DNA from: CAVWXT01 sp963759115
Lineage (GTDB): Bacteria; Planctomycetota; Planctomycetia; Pirellulales; Thermoguttaceae
Direction: 5' to 3'
Length of the DNA stretch: 64,000 bases
Assembly (NCBI GenBank): GCA_963759115.1
Contig: CAVWXT010000002.1
Coordinates: 62,001 to 126,000 of the forward strand
The notes beneath the pieces are model-generated. The model was not told the origin of the DNA. It saw only the letters and a list, made by a program, of their open reading frames with translations, and did no database searches. Numbering within the stretch: position 1 is the first letter of the stretch; every line of letters starts with the position of its first letter. This document shows positions 27,900 through 36,960 of this stretch, piece after piece. Made by a program: the position numbers and the translations under genes.

Positions 27900-28576
27900 T
27901 TAGCAGACGGTGTCATCGGCTGGCGGGGGCGCGAGCACGTTGGACCCTTTCGCTCTACGGGTCACGGCGTATCCGGCCTTGAGTTGAAGGATCTCCGACG
28001 ACCGGAGCACCAGGGCTTCCAGTACCTTGGGGTCGAAGTGCGTGCCGCTGTTGTCCGCCAGGATCGCGTAACACTCCATCCCCGAAAACGCCTCTCTGTG
28101 GCATTGCTTCGTGCTGAGGAGGTCGAAGGCGTTGGCGACGGCCACGATCCGGCCTTCCAAGGGGATGTTGTCGCCTCCCAGGCCGAGCGGATATCCACTG
28201 CCGTCCCATTTCTCGTGATGGCTCATCGCGATGATGGCGGCCAGTTCGAGGATGCGGGACTTGCCGACCGCCAGGATCCGTGATCCGGCCAGGGTGTGCG
28301 ACTTGAATGTCGCGGTCTCCTGCTCCGACATCTGCGGAGGAGTTTGCAGGGGGGCGATACCGTGCTTCTGCAGGAGATCGAACTCCTCCTGGGAAATCCA
28401 GTTGGCATGATCGAGAAGGGAATCCGAGAATCCGATCTTGCCCACGTCGTGCAACAAGGTGGCCAGTTCGATGCACTCCACCGCCGGTTCGTCCAGACCC
28501 AGCCCTCGCGCGATGATTCCGGCATATCCGCTAACGCGCGTGCAATGTTGCTTCGTCAGGTCGGTGCGGCATTCGG
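27900..28576 (-). pseudogene. C-terminal half of a REC-HD-GYP gene, split by the ISL3 element
   Basis: This frame carries the HD-GYP domain of a response regulator: CTRVSGYAGIIARGLGLDEP, LATLLHDVGKIGFSDSLL, SHTLAGSRIL, MSHHEKWDGSGYPLGLGGDN and GRIVAVANAFDLLST. Removing the IS and one copy of the 8-bp duplication joins it in frame to the receiver half at 30244-30828, reading CLARAAECRTDLTKQHCTRV across the joint. The 28577-28610 part of the open frame is IS sequence, not gene. The ordinary pre-insertion protein would have about 415 residues. Confidence 0.88.
28569..28576. repeat. Left 8-bp target site duplication of the ISL3 element
   Basis: GCATTCGG directly precedes the left terminal repeat (GGCTCTTCCGG) and is repeated at 30244-30251 right after the right end. 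Confidence 0.93.
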
Positions 28577-30243
28577 GGCTCTTCCGGTTCTGGGTGCGAA
28601 CGCCGCACAAACCCGAGGCTCAACAATAGCGGCCGTTATACTACGCGCGACGGTTGCTTGAACGCCCCAGGCACGTAATTCTCGCCATATTAGCCCCCCC
28701 ACAAGAATATAGTGCAACAGGGATTGCGAGCGTAAGTGCTTGTCCGGGAACATGTTCCGCCGCCTCCTCCCTGCGGGCGCCGATTTCGCGAGTTGGGAAG
28801 GTTGCTGTTGGCCCGAGGTCGCCCGCGGCGTTACCTTGCTCAAGCGGCGGCGGTCGGACCAACGCGGTTGTTGCCTTCGCCCCGTCGCAGAAGACACCGC
28901 CAACCAAGGAGGCCACGGATGGCTCAGGTCGAGGTCAAAGTGAAGTTGGATTTGCCGCCGGGTGTGGAACTGTTGGGATACGAGCGCTCGCGCGACGGGC
29001 ACGGCTTCGAGGTCAAGTTCCCCCTGCCCGACTCTTGCCGTTGTGAGCAGTGCGGCCACGAAGAGCCGTCCACCTACGAGTACAAGAACACCGTCTATGT
29101 GGTCCGCGACCTGGACCTGTGGGGTCAGCCGAGCTTCCTGATCTTCCAGCCTTGCTTCCATCGTTGCTCGCGCTGTGGGCATCGCCAGGAGCATTTCGCC
29201 CCCTTCAAGCGGAAGAAGGTGCTGTACACGTACCGCTTCGAGGAATACGTGCTGCGGATGCTCATCGGCAGCAACGAAGAAGAGGTGGCCGCGCGGCTGG
29301 GCATCTCGGCGGAGACCGTGGAACTGATCGTCGAGAACCAGTTGAAGGACGACAAGCGGATCGACCCGGCACGGGTCATCAAGCACGTGGGCATGGACGA
29401 AATCAGCCTCAAGAAGCGGCACAAGTTGTACGTGACGGTGATGACGGACTTGACCGACCCGGAGTCGCCGAAGGTGCTGGCGGTGGCCCGCGGGCGCGAC
29501 ACGGCAGCGGCCCTCGAATGCCTGGGGAAATTGACGCCCGAGCAGCGCGCCGCGGTGGAAACGCACCGCGTGGACATGGGGAAGGTCTACGGCCCGGTCT
29601 GCAACGAGCAACTTCGCAACAGCCGGTTGGTGGTGGACCGGTTCCACGTGGCCAAGCAGTTCAACGAGGTGGTGGATGAGTTGCGAAAAAAAAAGCACGC
29701 GGAAGCACAAGGCCCAGTTGTCCAAAGCCGAGCAGAAACGGTTCCGCTCGCTGATGTGGGAGTTCCGCCGCGACCCGAAGGATCTGAAGCCCGAAGAGCG
29801 CGCAGCCTTGGAGGAGTTGTTCGCCAGGTTGCCCGCGTTGAAGGACGTGTATGACGTGCGGGTGCGGTTCAAGGAGATCTTCGATACAGCGCCGGACCGC
29901 GCCACGGCCGAACAGCAGTTGGCCGAACTCCGCGCGCGGACCGAAGCGCTGGGGCTGGACTTCGCCAAGTTCTGGACGACCTACGACAACTGGAAGACGG
30001 GCATCCTGAACTACTTCGACGGGCGGTACACCAGCGCGGCGGTTGAAGGTATCAACAACAAGGCCCGCGTCATCACCAAACGCTGCTACGGCGTGAAGTC
30101 AGCCGACACGCTCTGGAACCGGCTGCTCCTGGACTTGAACCGGGCGTCGGAAGCCGCCGGGCGGACCATCGCCGAGCTACGCGAGATCGTCCGTGGCCTG
30201 AAGGCTGAATTTCTCGCGTTCTGCACCTAAAACCGGAAGAGCC
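28577..30243. mobile_element. ISL3-family insertion sequence, 1667 bp
   Basis: The ends are inverted repeats beginning GGCTCTTCCGGTT (left end at 28577, right end at 30243, about 24 of 29 pairing), typical of ISL3. An exact 8-bp target duplication GCATTCGG flanks it. It carries one plus-strand transposase gene with about 340 bp of leader that includes the palindrome GGAACATGTTCC (28747-28758). It interrupts a REC-HD-GYP gene in opposite orientation. The perfect duplication suggests a recent insertion. Confidence 0.95.
28919..30230 (+). CDS. ISL3-family transposase, frame interrupted at an A9 run
   Basis: The N-terminal zinc-finger-like cysteines (CRCEQCGHEEPSTY and FHRCSRCGHRQEHF) and the DDE core (KHVGMDEISLKKRHKLYVTV, VDMGKVYGPV, LVVDRFHVAKQFNEVVDELR, TYDNWKTGILNYFDGRYTSA, VEGINNKARVITKRCYGV) are those of ISL3 transposases. 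ATG 28919 follows AAGGAGG. The frame changes by +1 (or -2) exactly at nine consecutive A bases, 29686-29694, between VVDELRKK and STRKHKAQLSKAEQ. This may be a homopolymer miscall or genuine slippage. The full product would be about 436 residues. Confidence 0.88.
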
Positions 30244-30828
30244 GCATTCGGCGGCCCGGGCCAGGCACTGAACTACCTCCAGCCGGGACATGGCCAGTTC
30301 CGCCGTGCGCTCTTGCACCCGGTGATCCAGTTCCTTGGCACATCTCGTCAGCTCGTCATGATGCGTCTTGACGACCAGGGCATTTCGAATCGCCGCGAAG
30401 AGCTCGGTAAAGTCCACCGGTTTGCTGAGGAAGCCGGTCGCGCCCGTCAGCAAGGCCCGATACTTGATCTCCGGTTCGGACGCGGCCGTCAAGATGATTA
30501 CGGGCAGGTGCGCGAGCGCAGGGTCGGCACGAACCTCTTTCAGGATCTCGAGACCGTTCACCCCGGGCATCAGAATATCCAAGAGAAGCAGATCCGGAGC
30601 TTGTTGACGGATCATCCTCATCGCCTGCCTTGCCTCCGTGGTGGCAATGACGTCGGTATATCCGGCCTGCTTCAAGAATTTGCGGGGCACTTCGATATTG
30701 ATCGGCTCATCATCGACAATCATGATTCTTGACGTGCCTTGCTTTCCGGCCAGCAACGCGTCGCCCGGCGGTGTGAGGGAGATCGCAGGGATGGTCGCCG
30801 CCGCTGGAAGAGATGCTGCTTCTTGCAT
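30244..30828 (-). pseudogene. N-terminal receiver half of the REC-HD-GYP gene split by ISL3
   Basis: A receiver domain starts at about residue 35: SRIMIVDDEPINIEV with the acidic pair, LLLLDILMPGVNGLEIL with the phospho-acceptor Asp, PVIILTAASEPE and GFLSKPVDFTELF with the conserved Lys. A coiled-coil-like linker (HHDELTRCAKELDHRVQERT) leads to CLARAAEC, where the IS interrupts. ATG 30828 follows GAAAGGA. Together with the 27900-28576 part it formed an intact c-di-GMP phosphodiesterase response regulator. The gene heads the three-gene HD cluster. Confidence 0.88.
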
Positions 30829-31407
30829 GGCTGTCCTTTCGCAGTTCGCTGCCAGATACACCCTGGATGCGTCGCGGAAATCGCCGCGCAGGCGGAATCC
30901 CCAGGATGTTGGTGGCATATCTCTGCAATGGAGGGGTACCCGTTGCTACCATAGCCTACGCGCCTTGTTAGTCAAACAAAACCTGCGAGGGGGGCTAAGG
31001 TGGGTTACGGTTCCACAGTTCGCAAGCGATGCGTGCGTTGGGTGGGCGGCCGCGTGGTGACAGTCGCTGGCATCAACGGAGGGAGAAGGGGGCAAAGACG
31101 TCGGGAGTCTTGAATCGGCCGGAGATGCAACATCGGGGGGGTCCTGGGGTTCCGGCGGTGTTCGGGGGGCACCATACACAATTGGGAATAGTTGCGTATG
31201 GCGTCGCCGGAATTCCCCCCGTCCCCGGAATTCCCCCCGTATGGCGTCGCCGGAATTCCCTGGGCCTGCCCACGCCCAATCTCTCGTGCGGCGGCCACAA
31301 TCCCCATTCGCGCCTGGAATGGGCCTGTCTGGAGGAGATGGCCGAGTCGGTCGATTGGCTCGTGTCGCTGGCTGAAGTGTGGGCGGAGGGAGCGTGATGA
31401 GGGCGTT
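30829..31407. other. Non-coding region with EcoRI-containing direct repeats
   Basis: No gene is supported. GTATGGCGTCGCCGGAATTC occurs at 31196 and again at 31239, with a third CCGGAATTCCC between them, giving a short direct-repeat block. The rest separates the response regulator promoter region from the RAYT module. Confidence 0.5.
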
Positions 31408-31487
31408 GGGTGGCACGCCCTGAGCAGCGAAGGGCGTGGTTGCCGCGGGAAACACGCCCTTCGCTGGGGCTCAGGGACGTGCCACCC
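31408..31487. repeat. REP palindrome abutting the RAYT gene (family 4, full copy)
   Basis: The left arm starts GGGTGGCACGCCCTGAGC (31408-31438) and the right arm ends GGGACGTGCCACCC (31453-31487), pairing through CACGCCCTTCGCTG/CAGCGAAGGGCGTG around a 14-nt loop. It ends four bases before the stop codon of the RAYT gene. Confidence 0.85.
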
Positions 31488-31491
31488 TCCA

Positions 31492-32091
31492 TCAGCGCAC
31501 CGTCTCGTGCGTGGGAGGAACTGTGGCGTCCATTTCGATGCGTACCGGCCGAATTCCCGCGTACCAACGCGCGCTCGACCATTCCCAGTCCTCGACCGAC
31601 GCCGCCAATCCTCGCCGCACAGGATTCGCATGAATGTAGTCGATCATCTGGTGAACCGTTGAGGGTTCGACCACGTTTCGGTCGTAGCCTCCTCCCGGCT
31701 GCCAGAAGCGTCGGCGCATGCGCTGGCCTTCGCAAACCGTGATTCGAGGGAGCCAATGGGGAGCGTGCGCTTCGATGTACGCAATCGCTCGGCGCGCCAC
31801 CGACTCCTTGATCTGCCCTGCGATCTTGCCGGCCTCTGCCCCCGGCCCACGCGGATAGATCAGAAGATGCACGTGCTCAGGCATCAACGCGTACGCCCAC
31901 AAATCGAAGGACCATTTCCGGCGGGCAGACTCCAACTCTTCAAGGAACCACATCCGCGTTCTGTCGCGGCTGAGAAACGGGTAGCCGTGGTAGCAGGAGA
32001 ATGTCAGTTCCCGCGCGTGGCCGGGCTCATCGAAACGCCGACGGGTCTTCCGAAAGAAGGACTTGCCGGTCTTGGAATCGAAGACTCTCAT
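31492..32091 (-). CDS. REP-associated tyrosine transposase (RAYT, Y1/IS200-like)
   Basis: The 199-residue protein has the single-domain Y1 fold: TFSCYHGYPFLSRDRTR, the HUH block ALMPEHVHLLIYPRG, a conserved basic FWQPGGGYDRNVV containing the candidate catalytic Tyr, and MIDYIHANPVRRGLAASVEDW followed by WSSARWYAG, the signature of REP-associated transposases. Such enzymes cut REP single strands and are thought to spread them. The gene is flanked by REP copies in the same orientation (31453-31487 and 32176-32207). No terminal structure of IS200 itself is seen. Confidence 0.9.
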   Translation of the reverse strand: MRVFDSKTGKSFFRKTRRRFDEPGHARELTFSCYHGYPFLSRDRTRMWFLEELESARRKWSFDLWAYALMPEHVHLLIYPRGPGAEAGKIAGQIKESVARRAIAYIEAHAPHWLPRITVCEGQRMRRRFWQPGGGYDRNVVEPSTVHQMIDYIHANPVRRGLAASVEDWEWSSARWYAGIRPVRIEMDATVPPTHETVR

Positions 32092-32175
32092 GGCAACCTT
32101 TCACCACGGCAGTCTGTTCGACGCCTCAACAGCATGACGCCGGGCCGCGGAAGGTGCAACGCCACCACCACCCTT

Positions 32176-32207
32176 CACGCCCTTCGTTCCTCAGGGACGT
32201 GCCACCC
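32176..32207. repeat. Half REP upstream of the RAYT gene (family 4)
   Basis: CACGCCCTTCG and CTCAGGGACGTGCCACCC repeat the right half of the 31408-31487 palindrome in direct orientation, 85 bp ahead of the RAYT start. Confidence 0.85.
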
Positions 32208-32226
32208 AATTTGACAACTTATTCCT

Positions 32227-33429
32227 TCACGGGCCCTTGCCCGGCTGGCTGAGATGGAGGAAGGTCCCCTTCTTATTGCTGACGATGATGTCGGGCACGC
32301 CGTCGCCGTTGAGGTCCACGGCCGTCACTTGACAGCCCACGCCCGAGTCATTGTCGATCTGGTGGGGAATGAACTGCACGCCCTTGAGCTTGTCGCGCCG
32401 CAACTCGAACCAGTAGAGCACCGCCGGGGCATCCGGCTCCACGTCGCCCGTCGGGCCGTGGGCCCAAAACCGCTTGCCGGTGACGATGTCCTTGAGTCCG
32501 TCGCCGTTGATGTCCACGAGGTCCACGGCGTGGAGTTGGCTGATCCGCAGGGCGTCGGACTTCAAGTCGGGCTTGGGCGGCAGGATCACGTGCTGCTGCC
32601 AGGTGATCTCGCCTTTGTCGCTGCGGAGTTGCTTGTACCACACCAGGCCGTACTCGTGGCAGTGCCAGACGGTGATCACGTCGTTGAGCCCGTCGCCGTC
32701 GACGTCGTAGACGAACATCTGCGAGCCGGCCGCGGCGAATTTGAAGGGGTGCCAAGGCCAGGTCTCGCCTGGCGTTATCTTGGCCGGCTGCTCCCACCAG
32801 CCGTTGGCTTCGACAATGTCCATGCGGCCGTCGCCATTGATGTCGCCCACGCCGATGCCGTGCGTGTAGCGCTGGTAATTGCCCTTGGGCGTGATGGGGT
32901 GAAAGACCCACGGCTCGTCGGGCTTGGCCGGGTCGTAGGTGGCGTAGCCCAGGTAGCCGGTCGTGTTGTAGACCAGCTCGGGACGCCCGTCGCCGTTGAC
33001 GTCGGCCCACGCCGGCGACTCGTTGCCCACGTCCTTCAGGGCCAGGTGCCGCTTCCAAGGGCCCGGTTTGCCGGCCGGATTCTCGTACCAATAGGCGTCC
33101 TTTCCGGGCCACGGCACATACAGAACGTCGGGCCAGCCGTCGCCGTTGAAGTCGCCGGTATAGGTCAAAAAGTTCTCGGAGTAGCCCTTGGGATCATACG
33201 CTTCGGGCGGGTGGATCTCGTGCTTCTTCTGGAAGTCGGGGCCTTCGTACCAGAACGGCCCGGCCACGACGTCCAGCTTGCCGTCCCGGTTGAAATCGGC
33301 GTAATACGCCCCCTCGGCGTAGAATTTGTCGGTCAACTGGAGCTTCTTGAACGTGGGCGCCGGCCGCTGGGCGAAGCAGACCGCGCACCCCAAACCGACG
33401 AACGCAAATGCCAGACTTAGCGTCTTCAT
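32227..33429 (-). CDS. Secreted FG-GAP/VCBS repeat protein
   Basis: The 400-residue protein has a signal peptide (LSLAFAFVGLGCAVCFAQ) and about seven calcium-binding-loop repeats of the type DFNRDGKLDVV, DFNGDGWPDVL, DVNGDGRPELV, DINGDGRMDIV, DVDGDGLNDVI, DINGDGLKDIV and DLNGDGVPDII, the pattern of an integrin-like beta-propeller. Planctomycetes have many such proteins beside sugar-processing genes; the ligand is unknown. ATG 33429 overlaps the stop of the DUF1080 gene (ATGA), so the two are cotranslated. It is the last gene of the minus-strand carbohydrate cluster. Confidence 0.88.
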   Translation of the reverse strand: MKTLSLAFAFVGLGCAVCFAQRPAPTFKKLQLTDKFYAEGAYYADFNRDGKLDVVAGPFWYEGPDFQKKHEIHPPEAYDPKGYSENFLTYTGDFNGDGWPDVLYVPWPGKDAYWYENPAGKPGPWKRHLALKDVGNESPAWADVNGDGRPELVYNTTGYLGYATYDPAKPDEPWVFHPITPKGNYQRYTHGIGVGDINGDGRMDIVEANGWWEQPAKITPGETWPWHPFKFAAAGSQMFVYDVDGDGLNDVITVWHCHEYGLVWYKQLRSDKGEITWQQHVILPPKPDLKSDALRISQLHAVDLVDINGDGLKDIVTGKRFWAHGPTGDVEPDAPAVLYWFELRRDKLKGVQFIPHQIDNDSGVGCQVTAVDLNGDGVPDIIVSNKKGTFLHLSQPGKGP

Positions 33430-34148
33430 GGAAGCTCCTTGAGCCGGATGTTGCGGAACTGGACCTTCATCGGCGGACCGGCGTGGATTTGCAGCGCGAT
33501 GATGCCGTCTTTCCTGGCCACGGTGTCCTCGTCGGTCACTTCGCACATTAAGTGCCCGTTGATCTTCTCGATGATGTGGTTCCCCTGGGCGATGATGTGG
33601 TACTCGTTCCAGCCGTGCTTCTTGATGGCCTTGGCGAGTTCCTTCGAGTCGCCAAACTGCTCAACGACCTTGGGCTTGTGGTCGGCGCCGATCACGACCT
33701 TCTGGCCGCGCTCGGCCAGGATGCCGCGATAGTTCTCGCCGTAGCAGAAGCCGGTGTACTTGTCCTCTCCTTCCATGTCGGGCTGGTAGCCGCTGACGCG
33801 CCACTTTTCCGGGCCTTCCCAACTGCGGATCTGGATGCCGGAGTTGGCGAAGCCCGGATTGGGCATGCAGAACTCGGCCTTCAGTTCGAAGTTGGCCGGC
33901 TTGCCGCCCCGCCAGATCAAGAAGGTGTTGGCCTTGGCGGGATTCTCGGCGGTAGTCTCGCCGGTAATGGTCCCTTTCTCGACGCGCCAGAGCTTGGGAT
34001 TGCCGTCCCAGCCGTCGAGCGTCTTGCCGTCGAAGATCGGGCGGAAGCCCTCGTCCTCGGCGGCCACGGCCGACGGAGTGTGCCGCCCAACGGTCAGCAA
34101 CAGAAGGCTTGCCGCCGCGATGCCAACGAGTTTCGCAAAGCGTCCCAT
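33426..34148 (-). CDS. Secreted DUF1080 protein (3-keto-disaccharide hydrolase domain)
   Basis: The 240-residue product has a signal peptide (AKLVGIAAASLLLLTVG) followed by a jelly-roll domain: FRPIFDGKTLDGWDG, NFELKAEFCMPNPGFANSGI, IQIRSWEG, WNEYHIIAQGNHIIEKINGH and a C-terminal VQFRNIRLKEL. This is the DUF1080 family, some members of which cleave 3-keto-disaccharides. ATG 34148 is chosen because GGAGGA lies seven bases upstream; a GTG two codons earlier is less likely. It overlaps the FG-GAP gene. Confidence 0.9.
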   Translation of the reverse strand: MGRFAKLVGIAAASLLLLTVGRHTPSAVAAEDEGFRPIFDGKTLDGWDGNPKLWRVEKGTITGETTAENPAKANTFLIWRGGKPANFELKAEFCMPNPGFANSGIQIRSWEGPEKWRVSGYQPDMEGEDKYTGFCYGENYRGILAERGQKVVIGADHKPKVVEQFGDSKELAKAIKKHGWNEYHIIAQGNHIIEKINGHLMCEVTDEDTVARKDGIIALQIHAGPPMKVQFRNIRLKELP

Positions 34149-34186
34149 CGCCACTTCCTCCCATTTAAGAAGCTATGGTTGCACGT

Positions 34187-35041
34187 TCAGATTACCGCCA
34201 GCACGCCGCGGACGTAGCCGACCGACTCGGCCAGGCCGGGCAGCGGGTCGTCGGGATCTTGCTCGTGCTCGAATGAGATAATGCCCGCGTAGTGAATCTT
34301 GTCCAGGATCCGCAGGAGGCGGGGGATGTCGATGACGCCGCGGCCGATCTCGATCTCCTTGCCGTCCGGCGTCGCGGCGGTAACGTCCTTGATGTGGATA
34401 TCAAACAGTCGGTCGGCGAACTGCTCGGTGGAGCGGTACGGATCGCCGCCGACGCGAATGGTGTGGCCGATGTCGTTGCACAGGCCGATGCGGCGGTCGA
34501 GAGTCTTGATCTTCTCGTAGGCCAGGTCGGGCGTGGGGAAGATTTTGTCGCCCGGCCCGTGGTTGTGGATGGCCAGGCGGATGTCGTAATTCTGCACCTG
34601 CTCGTTAATCCGCGGGAGCATCGCGACGCTGGGCATGGCAACAATCGTTCGCATTCCGGCGGCCTTGGCGTACTCGAAGCCCTGATCCACCTGCGCCAGG
34701 TTGCGCATGACGACCACCCCGCAGCCATACAGGTCGATGCCTGCCGCCTTCACCTTGGCGGCGGCCGCGGCGATCTGCTCAGGCGTGCTATTGAGCGCCA
34801 GGTGGACGTCTTTCAGGCAGATGTGTTTCAGGCCCACGCGATTGGTCATCACCAGGGTCTTGTCGAGGGGAAACTTGCGGAGAGAGTAGGAGGCCAGCCC
34901 CAGTTCGTAGGCCCGACCGGCGTGCGGTTTGGCGGCCTGCGAGGCAGCCGGAGCGGGGTTTTGGGCAGAACTGGTGCGGGCGGCCAGCGCGGCGGCAGCC
35001 CCGGCGCCGGCCCATTGCAGGAAGTGTCGTCTGGTAGGCAT
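34187..35041 (-). CDS. Tat-exported sugar phosphate isomerase/epimerase (xylose-isomerase-like TIM barrel)
   Basis: A twin-arginine signal (TRRHFLQWAGAGAAAALAA) is followed by an AP-endonuclease-2-like TIM barrel: LGLASYSLRKFPLDKTL, GLKHICLKDVHLALN, NYDIRLAIHNHGPGDKIFPT, GLCNDIGHTIRVGGDPY, RLFDIHIKDVTAATPDGKEI and AGIISFEHEQDPDDPL. Metal ligands of the family are visible in these His/Asp/Glu blocks. ATG 35041 has the ribosome site GGAGAAG. The upstream glycosidase-like frame reads straight into it without a stop, giving an apparent 835-codon fusion. Confidence 0.87.
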   Translation of the reverse strand: MPTRRHFLQWAGAGAAAALAARTSSAQNPAPAASQAAKPHAGRAYELGLASYSLRKFPLDKTLVMTNRVGLKHICLKDVHLALNSTPEQIAAAAAKVKAAGIDLYGCGVVVMRNLAQVDQGFEYAKAAGMRTIVAMPSVAMLPRINEQVQNYDIRLAIHNHGPGDKIFPTPDLAYEKIKTLDRRIGLCNDIGHTIRVGGDPYRSTEQFADRLFDIHIKDVTAATPDGKEIEIGRGVIDIPRLLRILDKIHYAGIISFEHEQDPDDPLPGLAESVGYVRGVLAVI

Positions 35042-36670
35042 GATCTTCTCCGGATGGTCAAGTCGTGGATCGCTCTCAAGCCGCTCATCGTAGACGGGCG
35101 AAGGGGGATTGTCAATTATATCGCCCGCGGTCGAAATTGCGACGTTCAGCGGTCGACGGAACGTCGGCCTGCGGGCGGCGCCGCCCTTGAGGCCCATTTC
35201 CGCCGGAGTCGCCGGGGCCCGATAACCGGGAACCCCAACCTGGAAGGCCAACTCGTTGAGCAGCTTCTGCCCCTCGGGCTTGGCGACAAAGGCCGCTACC
35301 GCGGCCGTCTCCGCCGGCTTGCCGTTGGACCAGCGGGGGCAAACGAGATATTTTGCCTCCAGCCAGTCGCAAGCCACCAGGCCCGCGCCGTAGTCGTCCT
35401 CCAACCACTCGCTGCACTCGAACGTGCCCTTGCGGGGATGTTCCTTCAGGGCGAGCCGCTCCTGCTGCGCGGCCGGGCTGAACGCCAGCCGGTACACGCG
35501 CTCGTCGAACGGCGCGAGCCAGACGCACAGCCAAGGCACGTCGCTGGGATTGGGCGCAGCAAGTCCATTCAGGCGGAACCACTGCGGGTTCTGCAAGTCG
35601 CCGTTCCAGCAGACGGCGGTCTGCGTCTTCACGAACCGTTCGATGTCGCCGCGATCGAACACCAGCCCGCACTCGTAGAGCAAGACCGCTTGCGAGATGG
35701 TCATGGCGTGATAGACGCTGCGGTGCTCGGGGCCGATCCAGTGTTTCCACTCGCCCGGCTGATCCGAATCGATATCCCAGGGGCCCGCCGGGTCCCAGTA
35801 GTGCCACAAGTAGTGATCGCCGTCGCGCGTCAGACAATGCTTGAACCGGGTGCCCAACTTGATGGCCTTCACCAGGTATTCGTCCTTGCCCGTGGCCATG
35901 TACAAGGCCACCAAGGCGTCGAGAATCTTTCCCTGCTTGTTGTGCGGCTGCGTGAGCTGCGCCTTGACCGGCCTCAACTCGTGCTCGGTGATGTAAACCG
36001 CCCCGGTGGCGCCCAAGTCCTTGTAGCAGCCGCGAGCGTCCCATTTCTTGATCAGATGGTCCTCCGCCAGCGAAAGATACCGGCGGAGCGGCTCGGCATA
36101 GCGCGCCCTCAAGCCGGGTTCGCTCTCGACGATGCACGCAAACTCGGCGATCACGGCCGACATCTCGAAACCGGTAATCTGCACGGCAACCTTCTCTTCG
36201 GGCCGGTCGGGGTGGCGGAAGTTCGGCTTCGGCTTGCCGTACCAATCGAGAAAGCCGTCCGGGCCCTTCTCCAGGCACGCACAAAGCGCGTCCATCCGCG
36301 CGATAAATTGGTCGAGGTACTTTTTTTCTCCCGTGAGCCGGCAGGCGACCAGCGGCATCCGCACCAACTTCGACGCCCGCCACGCGATCTCCTCGGGATA
36401 AGCGGCGAACTCCCGCATCCGTTCGGGCGTACATTGGGCGGCCGACTTGTCCACCTGATCCAAGAATAGTTCGAGCAATTGGCGGTCGGCCGGGTCGGCG
36501 ATGGCCGGGGCGTAGGAACTGCCGGCCACGGGGTGATAGACCTGAAAGCAGTCCAGCGGGTGCGTGCTGGCGGGGGCATCGATGGGCTTGGCGCCCAGCA
36601 CTTGCCCGGCCAGGCCCGCCACGAACAGCAGTATGCACCCTACGGATTGAGTCAGCAGATGGCGTGACAT
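35042..36670 (-). CDS. Secreted (alpha/alpha)-barrel glycosidase-like protein without its own stop codon
   Basis: ATG 36670 follows GAGGAG and begins a signal peptide (SVGCILLFVAGLAGQVLGA). The body of about 500 residues is helical and aromatic-rich with repeated Trp/His/Asp blocks (KKYLDQFIARMDALCACLEK, KWDARGCYKDLGATGAVYI, GDHYLWHYWDPAGPWDIDSD, GPEHRSVYHAMTISQAVLLY), typical of six-hairpin glycosidases or alpha/alpha-toroid lyases; no exact family is assigned. After about residue 510 the frame passes through a palindromic repeat (35122-35178) and continues into the next gene with no stop. The native C-terminus was probably near 35180. Confidence 0.6.
35122..35178. repeat. Palindromic repeat, family 3, copy a, at the gene junction
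   Basis: GCCCGCGGTCGA at the left and CGACGGAACGTCGGCCTGC at the right form a repeat also present near 39876-39925. It lies in the open frame joining the glycosidase-like gene to the sugar isomerase gene. Confidence 0.75.
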
Positions 36671-36706
36671 GCCCGGGCTCCTCGTAGTTCTCATGATACC
36701 ACAATT

Positions 36707-36957
36707 CTACGCACGCGGCGGGCGTTGGCGAGCGTCGTCAACTCCGAGTTTCATCGGTTTGTGCCGCGGGTTCAGCAGGTGCATGATCAGTAGCGCCGTC
36801 GGGTAGATCATCGAGGCCAGGATGAACAGGCTCTGATAACTGCCCGTCAACTCCAGCACGGCGCCGATGAGTTTGGCGGCGCACATGCCGCCGACGCCCG
36901 CGGCCATGCCGCCGATGCCCACCACCGAGCCGACGGCCTGAGGCGGCGCCGTGTCGC
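36707..36957 (-). pseudogene. C-terminal part of an MFS transporter, separated by an ISAzo13-like element
   Basis: It reads SDTAPPQAVGSVVGIGGMAA and ends in one more transmembrane helix (FILASMIYPTALLIMHLL) and a basic tail, the end of an ExuT/NanT-type sugar acid transporter. Excising 36961-38318 plus one 3-bp duplication joins it to FAANLFTMV in the N-terminal part. Confidence 0.85.
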
Positions 36958-36960
36958 TCA

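Noticed and set aside
28747..28758. GGAACATGTTCC palindrome as a LexA-type operator
   Set aside because: Lies inside the ISL3 leader and does not match a known planctomycete LexA box; a single site is not evidence.
31196..31260. Direct repeats that could be mistaken for a CRISPR fragment
   Set aside because: Only two full 22-bp copies plus a partial one, irregular spacing, no cas gene; a simple local duplication.
34292..36469. A 725-codon plus-strand open frame opposite the glycosidase-like and isomerase genes
   Set aside because: Antisense shadow with no domain, no ribosome site and biased composition.
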